Below, piece after piece: positions 1-5,491 of a stretch of 5,491 nt of DNA. Below the pieces are notes generated by a model, which saw nothing but the letters and a program-made list of their open reading frames with translations, was not told where the DNA came from and ran no database searches. Source of the stretch: Bacteroidota bacterium (GTDB lineage: Bacteria > Bacteroidota > Bacteroidia > Flavobacteriales > Flavobacteriaceae); NCBI GenBank assembly GCA_006227965.1, contig SBFL01000078.1, positions 1 to 5,491 of the forward strand, given 5' to 3'. The position numbers and the translations under genes were made by a program. Within the stretch, counting starts at the first letter, position 1. The number at the start of each line of letters is the position of its first letter.

Positions 1-212
1 CGGGCCGTCAAGTGCCGTGATTTCCATCAAATGAATTTTTCGAAATGGAATAGAGAACGACAAGGAGAAAAGTAGAATTTCACATGTGTCGCTACCTAGG
101 GAAAGTGCGTACAAAATTGGCGTCATAAATTTTTATATCCAATACACCCGTGTCATTTACGTTGACAGGACTAATTTCAAGTAGAATTTTATACCTATTG
201 CTACTGCATATT

Positions 213-284
213 TCCACTTCCTACTGCTAACTTGGGATTACACTGCCCTTGGCAGCGTGATCCCGGGGGAGGCCTGCAATACTA
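213..284 (+). repeat. Hairpin-bearing dispersed repeat, copy 1
   Basis: First of two direct copies of an intergenic repeat. It has a degenerate lead-in (TCCACTTC then CTACTGCTAAC), an inverted repeat with arms at 234-247 and 251-264 around a 3-base loop, and the tail GGGGGAGGCCTGCAAT (265-280). The 14-bp stem has one T-G wobble and one A-C mismatch when read as plus-strand RNA. The arms, the tail and the order of parts match copy 2 at 384-462. It resembles REP-type or small palindromic elements. I do not recognise a named family, and there is no transposase in the window. Confidence 0.75.
234..264 (+). other. Stem-loop of repeat copy 1
   Basis: Arms GGGATTACACTGCC (234-247) and GGCAGCGTGATCCC (251-264) flank the loop CTT. 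There is no T-run after it, so it does not look like a rho-independent terminator on the plus strand. On the minus strand it lies well past the cphA stop codon (about 490 bases) and again has no T-tract. It is best read as the structural core of the repeat. Confidence 0.7.
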
Positions 285-383
285 CAACCCTCGAGGCAGG
301 TTCACACAATATCCCTTAAACAGTCTGAAAATTGAAAAGTACCTAACCCATTATATTAACAGAAAGGTCAAAACCCCGGCCTG

Positions 384-462
384 TCCACTGCCACTGCGTA
401 CTGCCAACTACGGATTACGCTGCTCCCGCAGCGTGATCCCAAGAGGGAGGCCTGCAATATTA
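384..462 (+). repeat. Hairpin-bearing dispersed repeat, copy 2
   Basis: Second direct copy, with its hairpin starting 178 bp after that of copy 1. It has the lead-in TCCACTGC-CACTGC-GTACTGCCAAC, which is one hexamer longer than in copy 1. The inverted repeat is at 412-423 and 428-439, and the tail GGGAGGCCTGCAATATTA at 445-462. The two copies differ in loop sequence (CTT against TCCC), loop length and several stem bases, yet both stems still pair. This suggests the structure matters, or that the copies diverged from one palindromic ancestor. Confidence 0.75.
412..439 (+). other. Stem-loop of repeat copy 2
   Basis: Arms GGATTACGCTGC (412-423) and GCAGCGTGATCC (428-439) form a 12-bp stem. It is perfect except for one T-G pair in plus-strand RNA, which would be an A-C mismatch on the other strand. 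The loop is TCCC. It is the same hairpin as at 234-264 but better paired. Confidence 0.75.
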
Positions 463-594
463 AAAAACCAAGCCGATTATAAGCGCAGGGAAAGGCTGAT
501 TCGGCAAGGGGGGCTGGATGCCCTGAACTCCAATTTTCTGTCAATCAGCACGATTTCCTATCTCGACTTTTACAAATTACTCAAAGGCAAGTAA
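463..594 (+). pseudogene. Coding-like 3' fragment, possibly the tail of a decayed gene
   Basis: Right after repeat copy 2, one plus frame stays open to a TAA at 592-594 and gives about 43 residues of protein-like composition. There is a basic stretch (KRRERLIRQGG), then LDALNSNF, then an aromatic/leucine-rich end YLDFYKLLKGK. The open frame extends back to about 232, but that part crosses both hairpin repeats and reads like translated repeat, so I do not accept it as a gene. No start with a ribosome binding site sits inside the fragment. I do not recognise the family. It could be the C-terminus of a gene cut off by the repeat, or chance. Confidence 0.25.
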
Positions 595-749
595 GGTAAT
601 ACAGATTGTCACAAGCGCATAGGAGCACAATTCAAGTCAAAACAAATACGCATGGGTTTGATCCATCAACGGCGGATTGTAAGGCGAGTGTCTTCGCTCA
701 GATGTAATGTTGGAGTCGATATTTTATCAGAATCCTCATCTTATGGTGG
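595..749. other. Non-coding stretch downstream of cphA
   Basis: I see no gene here on either strand. Read in the cphA direction, the only structure is a weak 5-bp hairpin (about 696-709, GAGTG/CGCTC with one wobble) with no T-run, so I cannot name a convincing intrinsic terminator for cphA. Together with 1-462 this makes roughly 750 bp without a supported intact gene. The first 210 bases are AT-rich and hold the direct repeat AAGTAGAATTT at 70-80 and 179-189 and nothing else I can name. Confidence 0.5.
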
Positions 750-3380
750 CTACTTCACCTCGGGTTCCATCTGCTCTTTTTCCTTTAAACTTTTCACCAG
801 TTCAAGGGCGTCCGGGACCACATCGCTGCACAACACAATCAGGGAGCCATCTGCGGCGTTCGCCACGTCGTGATGTATTGCCTCCTTCTCGGAGGGAATG
901 ACCGTGATCTTTTTGTCAGGGTATTTGGCGAGTATCCCGTTTCGGAGCATGGTGATGAGTTCCTTCTCTGAACGCCCCCGCAGATTTTTGTCCTGGCGGA
1001 TGATAATTTCGTCAAACATTTCTGCGGCGATACTGCCGACTTCATTGTTGTCCTCTTCACGCCTGTCTCCTATCCCTGCCACAATACCTACTTTTACAGA
1101 CGCCTCTATTTCATCTGTAAACTTCTGCAGGGCCCTCATCCCGGCCGGATTGTGGGCGTAATCGAGCAAAATCCTGAATTTCTTGAACTCAAACAGATTC
1201 AGCCTTCCGGGAGTCTGGGAGGCCGAGGGCAGAAACGTCTCCAAAGCCGCTTTCATATCCTCGATGCTGATCCCCCTCACATTCGAGGCAATGACCGCCG
1301 GCAGGATATTATGTATCATAAACCTGGCCCTTCCCCCATAGGTCAGTGGAATCGTTTCCGCTTTCATGATCCTCATTTTCCAGGTGCCACGGCAGAGGGT
1401 GACATACCCGTTCTCATATATTGTAGTGATCCCGCCCTTCCGCTGTAAGGCCTTGATCCGGGGGTTTTCCTCGTCCATCGAAAACAAGGCTACATTGCAG
1501 GATACGGATTTGCGCATTTCATAGACCAAATCGTCATCCGCATTTAAAATGGCATACCCGTCGGGAAGCACCGTCTCGGTCACAACGGATTTTACCCGCG
1601 CGAGCTGCTCAATGGTGTGAATTCCTTTCAACCCCAGATGGTCTGCCGAAACATTGGTCACAATGGCGACATCGCATTTGGAGAACCCCAGGCCCGCCCT
1701 GAGGATGCCCCCGCGGGCGCATTCCAAAACGGCGAAATTCACGGTAGGGTCCTTTAAGACGAATTCTGCACTTTGCGGGCCTGTGCAATCCCCCTTCATC
1801 AAGAGTCTGTTCTGTATGTAGACCCCATCGCTGGTGGTATACCCGACCCGATAGCCGGACATTTTTGCCATATGGGCAATCAGCCGGCTAGTGGTGGTTT
1901 TGCCGTTGGTCCCTGTAATGGCCACAATGGGGATCCTGCCCTTATCCCCCTGCTGGGGAAACAATTTGTCCACCACCGGGGCAGCCACATTGCGCGGCAG
2001 GCCGGTAGTGGGGGCCAGGTGCATCCTGAACCCCGGTCCGGCATTGACTTCCAGCACCGCGCCCCCAGTTTCAGAAAGGGGCTTGCTGATATCCGTAGTC
2101 ATCAGGTCGATCCCGCAGATGTCCAGGTCAATGATCTTCGAAATACGCTCGGCCATGGCGACGTTCGCCGGATGTACAATGTCTGTGACATCCTCAGCCG
2201 TCCCTCCCGTACTGAGGTTCGCCGTATCCTTCAGGATGAGTTTTTCTCCTTCCTTCAGTACTGATTCTTCAGTGTATCCGGCATTGGCTATAATGTTCTT
2301 TGTCATGTCGTTGATAGTGATCGCCGTCAATTCCTTCTCATGCCCGTACCCCCGGCGCGGATCCTTGTTGACCTCGGCCACCAGTTCCTTTATGGTGGAT
2401 TTGCCATCACCGATCACATGGGCTGGCGAGCGCAGGGCTGCCGCCACAAAGGAATAGTTGATCACCAGCAGGCGGTAATCCTCCCCGCGGATATACTTCT
2501 CGACGATCACCCGGCTTGAAACCGCCCTGGCCGCATGGAAGGCCTTTAAGGCTTCCTCATAGGATTTGATATCCACCGAAATTCCGCGGCCGTGATTTCC
2601 GTCGATCGGTTTGATCACCAGGGGGTACCCTAACGAATTGCAGGTATCCTCTAGGCTGCTTTCCCTTGAAATGATATCCCCCCGGGGTACCTCGATCTCA
2701 GCTTGTTCCAATAGGTATTTGGTATCTTCTTTGTCGCAGGCAAGTTCCACGCCGATACTGCTGGTTTCACTTGTGACCGTGGCCTGGATCCGCTTTTGGT
2801 TGGCGCCGTAACCGAGTTGGCAAAGCGAATATTTATTGAGGCGTATCCACGGAATACCCCGGCTGGCGGCCTCCTCCACAATGGATCCTGTGCTGGGCCC
2901 CAGTCGTTCGGCTTCACGCAGCTCGCGCATTTTCTGAAGGTCGGGCTCCAGGTCGTACTCCCGGCCATCGATAAGGGCCTGGCAGATATCCACCGCCGCC
3001 CGGGCCGCATAACGCCCCACATTTTCCTCTATATACGAAAAGACAACGCTGTAAACACCCTTCTCACCATAGCCCCGCGTGCGCCCAAAGCCTGTATCCA
3101 TTCCGGCCATGGTCTGAATTTCCAGGGCGATATGCTCGATCACATGCCCCATCCAGGTGCCCTCTTCCACCCGCATAAAAAAGCCCCCGGGACATCCCTC
3201 GGAACACCGGTGGGAATACATACTTGGGAACATGGCCCTTAACCGATCCAGAAAACCCGGGCATTTGTTGGTGGGGAGTTCCTCCATCTCCTCCAGGTCC
3301 AAAACCATTACGATGAGTTTTTCACGCCGTATAGACCAGTAATTGGGCCCGCGCATGGCCCGTATTTCTCTTATTTTCAT
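750..3380 (-). CDS. cphA: Cyanophycin synthetase (CphA1 type)
   Basis: Cytoplasmic, ATP-dependent polymerase that extends poly-L-aspartate and attaches L-arginine to each side chain, making cyanophycin, a nitrogen and carbon store. The 876 residues match the usual length. The N-terminal domain (about 1-160) opens with RGPNYWSIRR and contains the HxxEH motif (H79, E82, H83, with E87 beyond). The ATP-grasp domain (about 215-475) has GYPLVIKPIDGNHGRG (251-266), GEDYRLLV (299-306) and LEVNAGPGFRMH (443-454). The Mur-ligase-like domain (about 480-876) has the P-loop GTNGKTTT (490-497), SADHLG (578-583), LDYAHNPAGM (739-748) and GDRREEDN (771-778). Both ligase centres look intact, so this is CphA1 rather than the dipeptide-using CphA2. 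The chosen ATG gives the family's normal N-terminus, although it has no Shine-Dalgarno sequence. The gene diverges from cphB across 88 bp. Confidence 0.97.
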   Translation of the reverse strand: MKIREIRAMRGPNYWSIRREKLIVMVLDLEEMEELPTNKCPGFLDRLRAMFPSMYSHRCSEGCPGGFFMRVEEGTWMGHVIEHIALEIQTMAGMDTGFGRTRGYGEKGVYSVVFSYIEENVGRYAARAAVDICQALIDGREYDLEPDLQKMRELREAERLGPSTGSIVEEAASRGIPWIRLNKYSLCQLGYGANQKRIQATVTSETSSIGVELACDKEDTKYLLEQAEIEVPRGDIISRESSLEDTCNSLGYPLVIKPIDGNHGRGISVDIKSYEEALKAFHAARAVSSRVIVEKYIRGEDYRLLVINYSFVAAALRSPAHVIGDGKSTIKELVAEVNKDPRRGYGHEKELTAITINDMTKNIIANAGYTEESVLKEGEKLILKDTANLSTGGTAEDVTDIVHPANVAMAERISKIIDLDICGIDLMTTDISKPLSETGGAVLEVNAGPGFRMHLAPTTGLPRNVAAPVVDKLFPQQGDKGRIPIVAITGTNGKTTTSRLIAHMAKMSGYRVGYTTSDGVYIQNRLLMKGDCTGPQSAEFVLKDPTVNFAVLECARGGILRAGLGFSKCDVAIVTNVSADHLGLKGIHTIEQLARVKSVVTETVLPDGYAILNADDDLVYEMRKSVSCNVALFSMDEENPRIKALQRKGGITTIYENGYVTLCRGTWKMRIMKAETIPLTYGGRARFMIHNILPAVIASNVRGISIEDMKAALETFLPSASQTPGRLNLFEFKKFRILLDYAHNPAGMRALQKFTDEIEASVKVGIVAGIGDRREEDNNEVGSIAAEMFDEIIIRQDKNLRGRSEKELITMLRNGILAKYPDKKITVIPSEKEAIHHDVANAADGSLIVLCSDVVPDALELVKSLKEKEQMEPEVK

Positions 3381-3402
3381 ATCGGAAATTTTCAGGTTGC
3401 AT
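3322..3402 (-). CDS. Possible 26-codon leader ORF overlapping the cphA start
   Basis: On the minus strand the only good Shine-Dalgarno sequence before cphA is GAGGGG (plus-strand 3408-3413). It sits 5 bases before an ATG at 3402-3400 that is out of frame with cphA. This ORF has 26 codons and ends in TGA at 3324-3322, about 57 bases inside cphA. The cphA ATG at 3380 has no purine-rich site of its own. Translation of the leader could bring ribosomes to the cphA start or compete with it. The peptide is hydrophilic, resembles nothing I know and may be fortuitous. Bacteroidota often do not rely on Shine-Dalgarno pairing, which weakens the case. Confidence 0.25.
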   Translation of the reverse strand: MQPENFRYENKRNTGHARAQLLVYTA

Positions 3403-3468
3403 TTAATCCCCTCAATATAATATTATTTCGATCGAGAGCTGTATTTTTAATCTCTCAAAGTGCGATAA
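3381..3468. promoter_or_regulatory. Divergent cphA-cphB promoter region
   Basis: This is the only spacer from which both cphA (minus) and cphB (plus) can be transcribed, so synthesis and breakdown of the polymer probably share control sequences here. It is AT-rich in the middle and includes the perfect 10-bp palindrome ATAATATTAT (3417-3426). It also has a looser inverted repeat GAGAG (3434-3438) / CTCTC (3452-3456) with a 13-base gap, on the cphB side. For cphB a Bacteroidota-like promoter can be drawn as TTG (3397-3399), 21 bases, then TATTATTT (3421-3428), about 40 bases before the ATG. The match to TAnnTTTG is only partial. I found no convincing -33 element for cphA. Confidence 0.5.
3417..3426. 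promoter_or_regulatory. AT palindrome between divergent start sites
   Basis: ATAATATTAT is its own reverse complement and lies 36 bp from the cphA start and 42 bp from the cphB start. That is the distance expected for the promoter cores of both genes. It may be a shared -10/-7 region melted by polymerase in either direction, or a regulator half-site pair. In AT-rich DNA such a palindrome can also arise by chance. Confidence 0.3.
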
Positions 3469-4326
3469 ATGAGCGTGAAAGGAATTTTAATACCCATAGG
3501 GGGCAATGAAGACAAAGGAATTGATACCCACGAGGCCGATCATCTCGAGTTTATAGAGGCCAGTATCCTTGCGCGGGTCGTACGGGAGAGCGGCGGTCCG
3601 GGTGCACGGATCATCATAATCCCCACAGCATCGCGCATTCCTGTGGAGGTGGGCCGGAACTATACAGACGCCTTCGGAAAGTTGGGGTGCCGAAACGTGC
3701 AGGTCCTCAATATCCGCGAACGTGCGGAATCAGAGGACCAAAAGAACATCGACCTTGTCCGTAAGGCGGACTGCATTATGTTTTCCGGGGGAAACCAGTC
3801 GAACATCACAAAAAAGATAGGCGAAACCACCATTCACAATATCCTCCTGGACCGCTTTAAAAAGGACGCGATCGTGATAGCCGGTACCAGTGCCGGGGCC
3901 ATGTGCATGTCCGCAGAAATGATCACCGGCGGCAGCAGCCAGGAATCGTTTTTTAAAGGTGCAGTTGGAATGAACAAAGGGATGGGATTCGTCCCCGAAC
4001 TCATTATCGATTCCCATTTTATCCGGAGGGGGCGATTTGGCCGGCTGGCCGAGGCCGTCGCCGCCTTCCCCAACCTGCTGGGTGTGGGTCTGGCCGAAGA
4101 TACGGGGCTGGTCATCAGGGAATGCAACACCTTTGAGGTCATCGGTTCCGGGATGGTGATTTTATTCGATCCCAGCAAGCTCACGCATAACAATCAAAAA
4201 ATATTAGCCCAGGGGGAGCCCATGTCCCTTTCCAACCTCAAGACCCACGTCCTTTCAAACGGGGACCGCTTTAATATCGGAAAAAGAAAAATTAAGGTCC
4301 TGCCCCTGGATTCCCCTTTCGTCTAA
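3469..4326 (+). CDS. cphB: Cyanophycinase (peptidase family S51), cytoplasmic
   Basis: Serine exopeptidase that releases beta-Asp-Arg dipeptides from cyanophycin. Its 285 residues are close to the 271 of the Synechocystis enzyme. The nucleophile elbow is GTSAGA (139-144, Ser141). GGNQ (107-110) precedes it, DSHFIRRGR (181-189) supplies His183, and GLAEDTG (207-213) supplies Glu210. As I recall the Synechocystis triad (Ser132, His174, Glu201), all three are shifted by exactly nine residues, which supports both the assignment and the lack of internal gaps. There is no signal peptide (the start is MSVKGILIPIGG), so it acts inside the cell, unlike the secreted CphE type. The start has no clear Shine-Dalgarno sequence (an AAAG lies 9 bases before the ATG), but the protein begins where family members do. 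It diverges from cphA and meets the isoaspartyl peptidase gene tail to tail, with a 4-bp overlap. Confidence 0.96.
   Translation: MSVKGILIPIGGNEDKGIDTHEADHLEFIEASILARVVRESGGPGARIIIIPTASRIPVEVGRNYTDAFGKLGCRNVQVLNIRERAESEDQKNIDLVRKADCIMFSGGNQSNITKKIGETTIHNILLDRFKKDAIVIAGTSAGAMCMSAEMITGGSSQESFFKGAVGMNKGMGFVPELIIDSHFIRRGRFGRLAEAVAAFPNLLGVGLAEDTGLVIRECNTFEVIGSGMVILFDPSKLTHNNQKILAQGEPMSLSNLKTHVLSNGDRFNIGKRKIKVLPLDSPFV
4323..4326. other. Convergent stop-codon overlap of cphB and iaaA-like gene
   Basis: The plus-strand TAA of cphB (4324-4326) and the minus-strand TAG of the peptidase gene (read from 4325-4323) interlock in the four bases CTAA. No spacer remains for a terminator, so each transcript must end inside, or be antisense to, the other gene. 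Confidence 0.9.
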
Positions 4327-5258
4327 TCCGAATAAATCAGTACAGTTTCCTGGCCGAGTGACGTTTTACAGGCCCGGTACATCCCTTCCGTATTGAACGG
4401 CATAGCGATGTTCCCTTGCATATCCACTGCAATCAACCCGCCATCACCCCCAAGTTCCAGCAGCCTTGCGTTGATCACTTCCCCGGCTGCCTCGGACAGG
4501 GAAAGCCCTTTATACTCCATCAGGCAGGATACATCGTAGGCAGCCACCCCCCTGATAAAATATTCCCCGCTGCCCGTGCAGCTAACTGCACAGGTTCGGT
4601 TGTTGGCATACGTCCCTGACCCGATGATCGGGCTATCCCCCACGCGCCCGTACCGCTTGTTGGTCATGCCGCCTGTCGAAGTGGCAGCCGCCAGGGTTCC
4701 CGAACGATCGCAGGCCACGGCGCCTACCGTGCCGAACTTCGAATCTCTCTTTTGGGAGTGGTCCAGTTCAAAAGACTCCGTCCCTTTTAGTTCCTGCCAC
4801 TGATCATAGCGGAATTGTTCAAAAAAGTACGCATCGGCTTCCAGGCGGTAGTTCAACCTGTTGGCAAACTTCATCGCACCCTCGCCGGCCAGGAAGACGT
4901 GGCCGCTTTTTTCCATCACATCCCGGGCCAGGGCGATGGGGTTTTTGATTCCCGTAACCAGGGAGACCGCCCCTGCCTTCAAGGTTTTCCCCTCCATGAT
5001 GGACGCGTCCATTTCATGGATGCCCTCGGCCGTAAAGACACTGCCCTTTCCGGCGTTGAATAACGGACAATCTTCCAGTTCCATAACGGCCTGTTCGACT
5101 GCGTCCATGGCCGTTCCCCCGCCCTTTAGGACGTCGAATCCCTTCTGCATGGCGAGCTTGAGGGCTTCTTTGTAGGCCCTTTCCTTATCGGGGGTCATCA
5201 TGCCCCGTACCAGGGTACCTGCCCCCCCGTGAATGGCTATTGCAAATGGCTGGATCAT
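4323..5258 (-). CDS. iaaA: Isoaspartyl peptidase / plant-type L-asparaginase (Ntn hydrolase)
   Basis: Threonine hydrolase that cleaves beta-aspartyl (isoaspartyl) dipeptides and often L-asparagine. Here the likely substrate is the beta-Asp-Arg released by CphB, giving free Asp and Arg. The 311 residues include IHGGAGT (9-15), DCPLFNAGKGSVFT (63-76) with the usual substrate-side NAGKG, and the autocleavage site GTVGAV (176-181). Gly176-Thr177 should split into an alpha chain of about 176 and a beta chain of about 135 residues, with Thr177 as nucleophile. STGGMTNKRYGRVGDSP (194-210) and GTYANN (215-220) are the family's beta-chain signatures. There is no signal peptide, so it is cytoplasmic, as the pathway needs. 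The start has no Shine-Dalgarno sequence. The truncated dehydrogenase fragment ends 39 bp upstream on the same strand. The substrate is inferred from context; family members vary. Confidence 0.94.
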   Translation of the reverse strand: MIQPFAIAIHGGAGTLVRGMMTPDKERAYKEALKLAMQKGFDVLKGGGTAMDAVEQAVMELEDCPLFNAGKGSVFTAEGIHEMDASIMEGKTLKAGAVSLVTGIKNPIALARDVMEKSGHVFLAGEGAMKFANRLNYRLEADAYFFEQFRYDQWQELKGTESFELDHSQKRDSKFGTVGAVACDRSGTLAAATSTGGMTNKRYGRVGDSPIIGSGTYANNRTCAVSCTGSGEYFIRGVAAYDVSCLMEYKGLSLSEAAGEVINARLLELGGDGGLIAVDMQGNIAMPFNTEGMYRACKTSLGQETVLIYSD

Positions 5259-5297
5259 ACGTTCAATTATGGATTTGCTATCGGTTGGCTCCAGGGG

Positions 5298-5444
5298 CTA
5301 AAATAGGATTGCTTTCAAAAGGCTCCATCTATTTTCCGCCGCAGATTTAGCCAAATCCGCATAAGCCCCACCAATTCCTTCGGAACCCCCGGCAATCAAT
5401 GCCCAGGGACCGTACTTTTTTCTAAAATCCTTAAACTGTTTCAT
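5298..5444 (-). pseudogene. Truncated N-terminus of a short-chain dehydrogenase/reductase
   Basis: A minus-strand ATG at 5444-5442 opens a 48-codon frame ending in TAG at 5300-5298. Residues 11-33 read as the start of a classical SDR: YGPWALIAGG followed by SEGIGGAYADLAK. This covers the first beta strand and the Rossmann glycine motif (A18-G19-G20-S21-E22-G23-I24-G25, a variant of TGxxxGIG) and the start of the first helix. An intact SDR runs to about 250 residues, and nothing of the rest (no NNAG, no YxxxK) appears before iaaA starts 39 bp on. The homology seems to end near residue 34, and the last dozen residues look foreign. AAAGG lies two bases before the ATG, so the start may still be translated. 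I read it as a remnant left by a deletion or rearrangement. Confidence 0.7.
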
Positions 5445-5491
5445 AACCTTTAACTAAACTCACATGCATTCCCTTCTATCCTAAAAAGGAA

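Noticed and set aside
1..34. Possible gene ends at the left edge: minus-strand ATG at 27 giving MEITALDGP, or plus-strand frames ending in TGA at 32-34 or TAG at 73-75
   Set aside because: The candidates conflict and each is too short to recognise. The flanking sequence would decide.
162..195. TTGACA at 162-167 as a sigma70-like -35 box
   Set aside because: There is no good -10 at 16-18 bases, and no gene starts downstream. In Bacteroidota this box is not the expected promoter type.
234..439. Hairpins as transcription terminators or a CRISPR array
   Set aside because: No T-runs follow the stems on either strand. There are only two copies with unequal length and no regular spacers.
232..594. 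A 120-codon open frame (TTG start) across both hairpin repeats
   Set aside because: The first two thirds are translated repeat and spacer, the start lies inside a hairpin arm and there is no ribosome binding site. Only the last 43 codons look coding, and these are listed separately.
839..3264. Several 60-190 codon frames on both strands within cphA
   Set aside because: They are shadows of a well-supported gene in other frames and show no family motifs.
5298..5305. TATTTTAG (minus) as a -7 box for the isoaspartyl peptidase gene
   Set aside because: It fits TAnnTTTG at five of six positions, but the nearest upstream TTG is only about 10 bases away, so the promoter is not supported.
5278..5328. 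Short minus frame MEPFESNPILAPGANR, whose NPIL-x-PG wording faintly recalls glycosidase N-termini
   Set aside because: It is 16 residues, preceded and followed by stops, and overlaps the SDR fragment. The likeness is too short to mean anything.

Overview
The window holds a compact, apparently complete cyanophycin (multi-L-arginyl-poly-L-aspartate) cassette: a full-length cyanophycin synthetase (cphA, minus, 750-3380), a cytoplasmic cyanophycinase (cphB, plus, 3469-4326) and an isoaspartyl peptidase/L-asparaginase of the Ntn-hydrolase type (iaaA-like, minus, 4323-5258). Taken together, CphA polymerises Asp and Arg, CphB cuts the polymer to beta-Asp-Arg dipeptides, and the third enzyme splits isoaspartyl dipeptides into free amino acids. 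Every catalytic signature I could look for is present, so the cassette looks functional. It is a known type of pathway rather than a new system. The gene arrangement and the flanks are the less ordinary part.

The source is most likely a heterotrophic bacterium, and I would guess Bacteroidota/Flavobacteriia. The real starts mostly lack Shine-Dalgarno sequences and have AT-rich leaders. The genes are moderately GC-rich while the non-coding DNA is AT-rich, and this gene trio is, to my recollection, common in Flavobacteriia. This placement is inference; no marker gene is present.

Layout: 1-749 has no convincing intact gene. It carries two direct copies of a repeat (213-284 and 384-462), each with a near-perfect 12-14 bp hairpin, an upstream run of CNACTGC-like units and a shared GGGAGGCCTGCAAT tail. 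After them comes a short coding-like stretch (about 463-594) that may be the tail of a decayed gene. cphA and cphB diverge from an 88-bp spacer that holds a 10-bp AT palindrome and a good Shine-Dalgarno sequence serving a small overlapping leader ORF rather than cphA itself. cphB and iaaA converge and overlap by 4 bp at their stop codons, leaving no room for a terminator between them. Upstream of iaaA, 5298-5444 (minus) encodes the first part of a short-chain dehydrogenase/reductase that stops after 48 residues, which I read as a truncated gene remnant.
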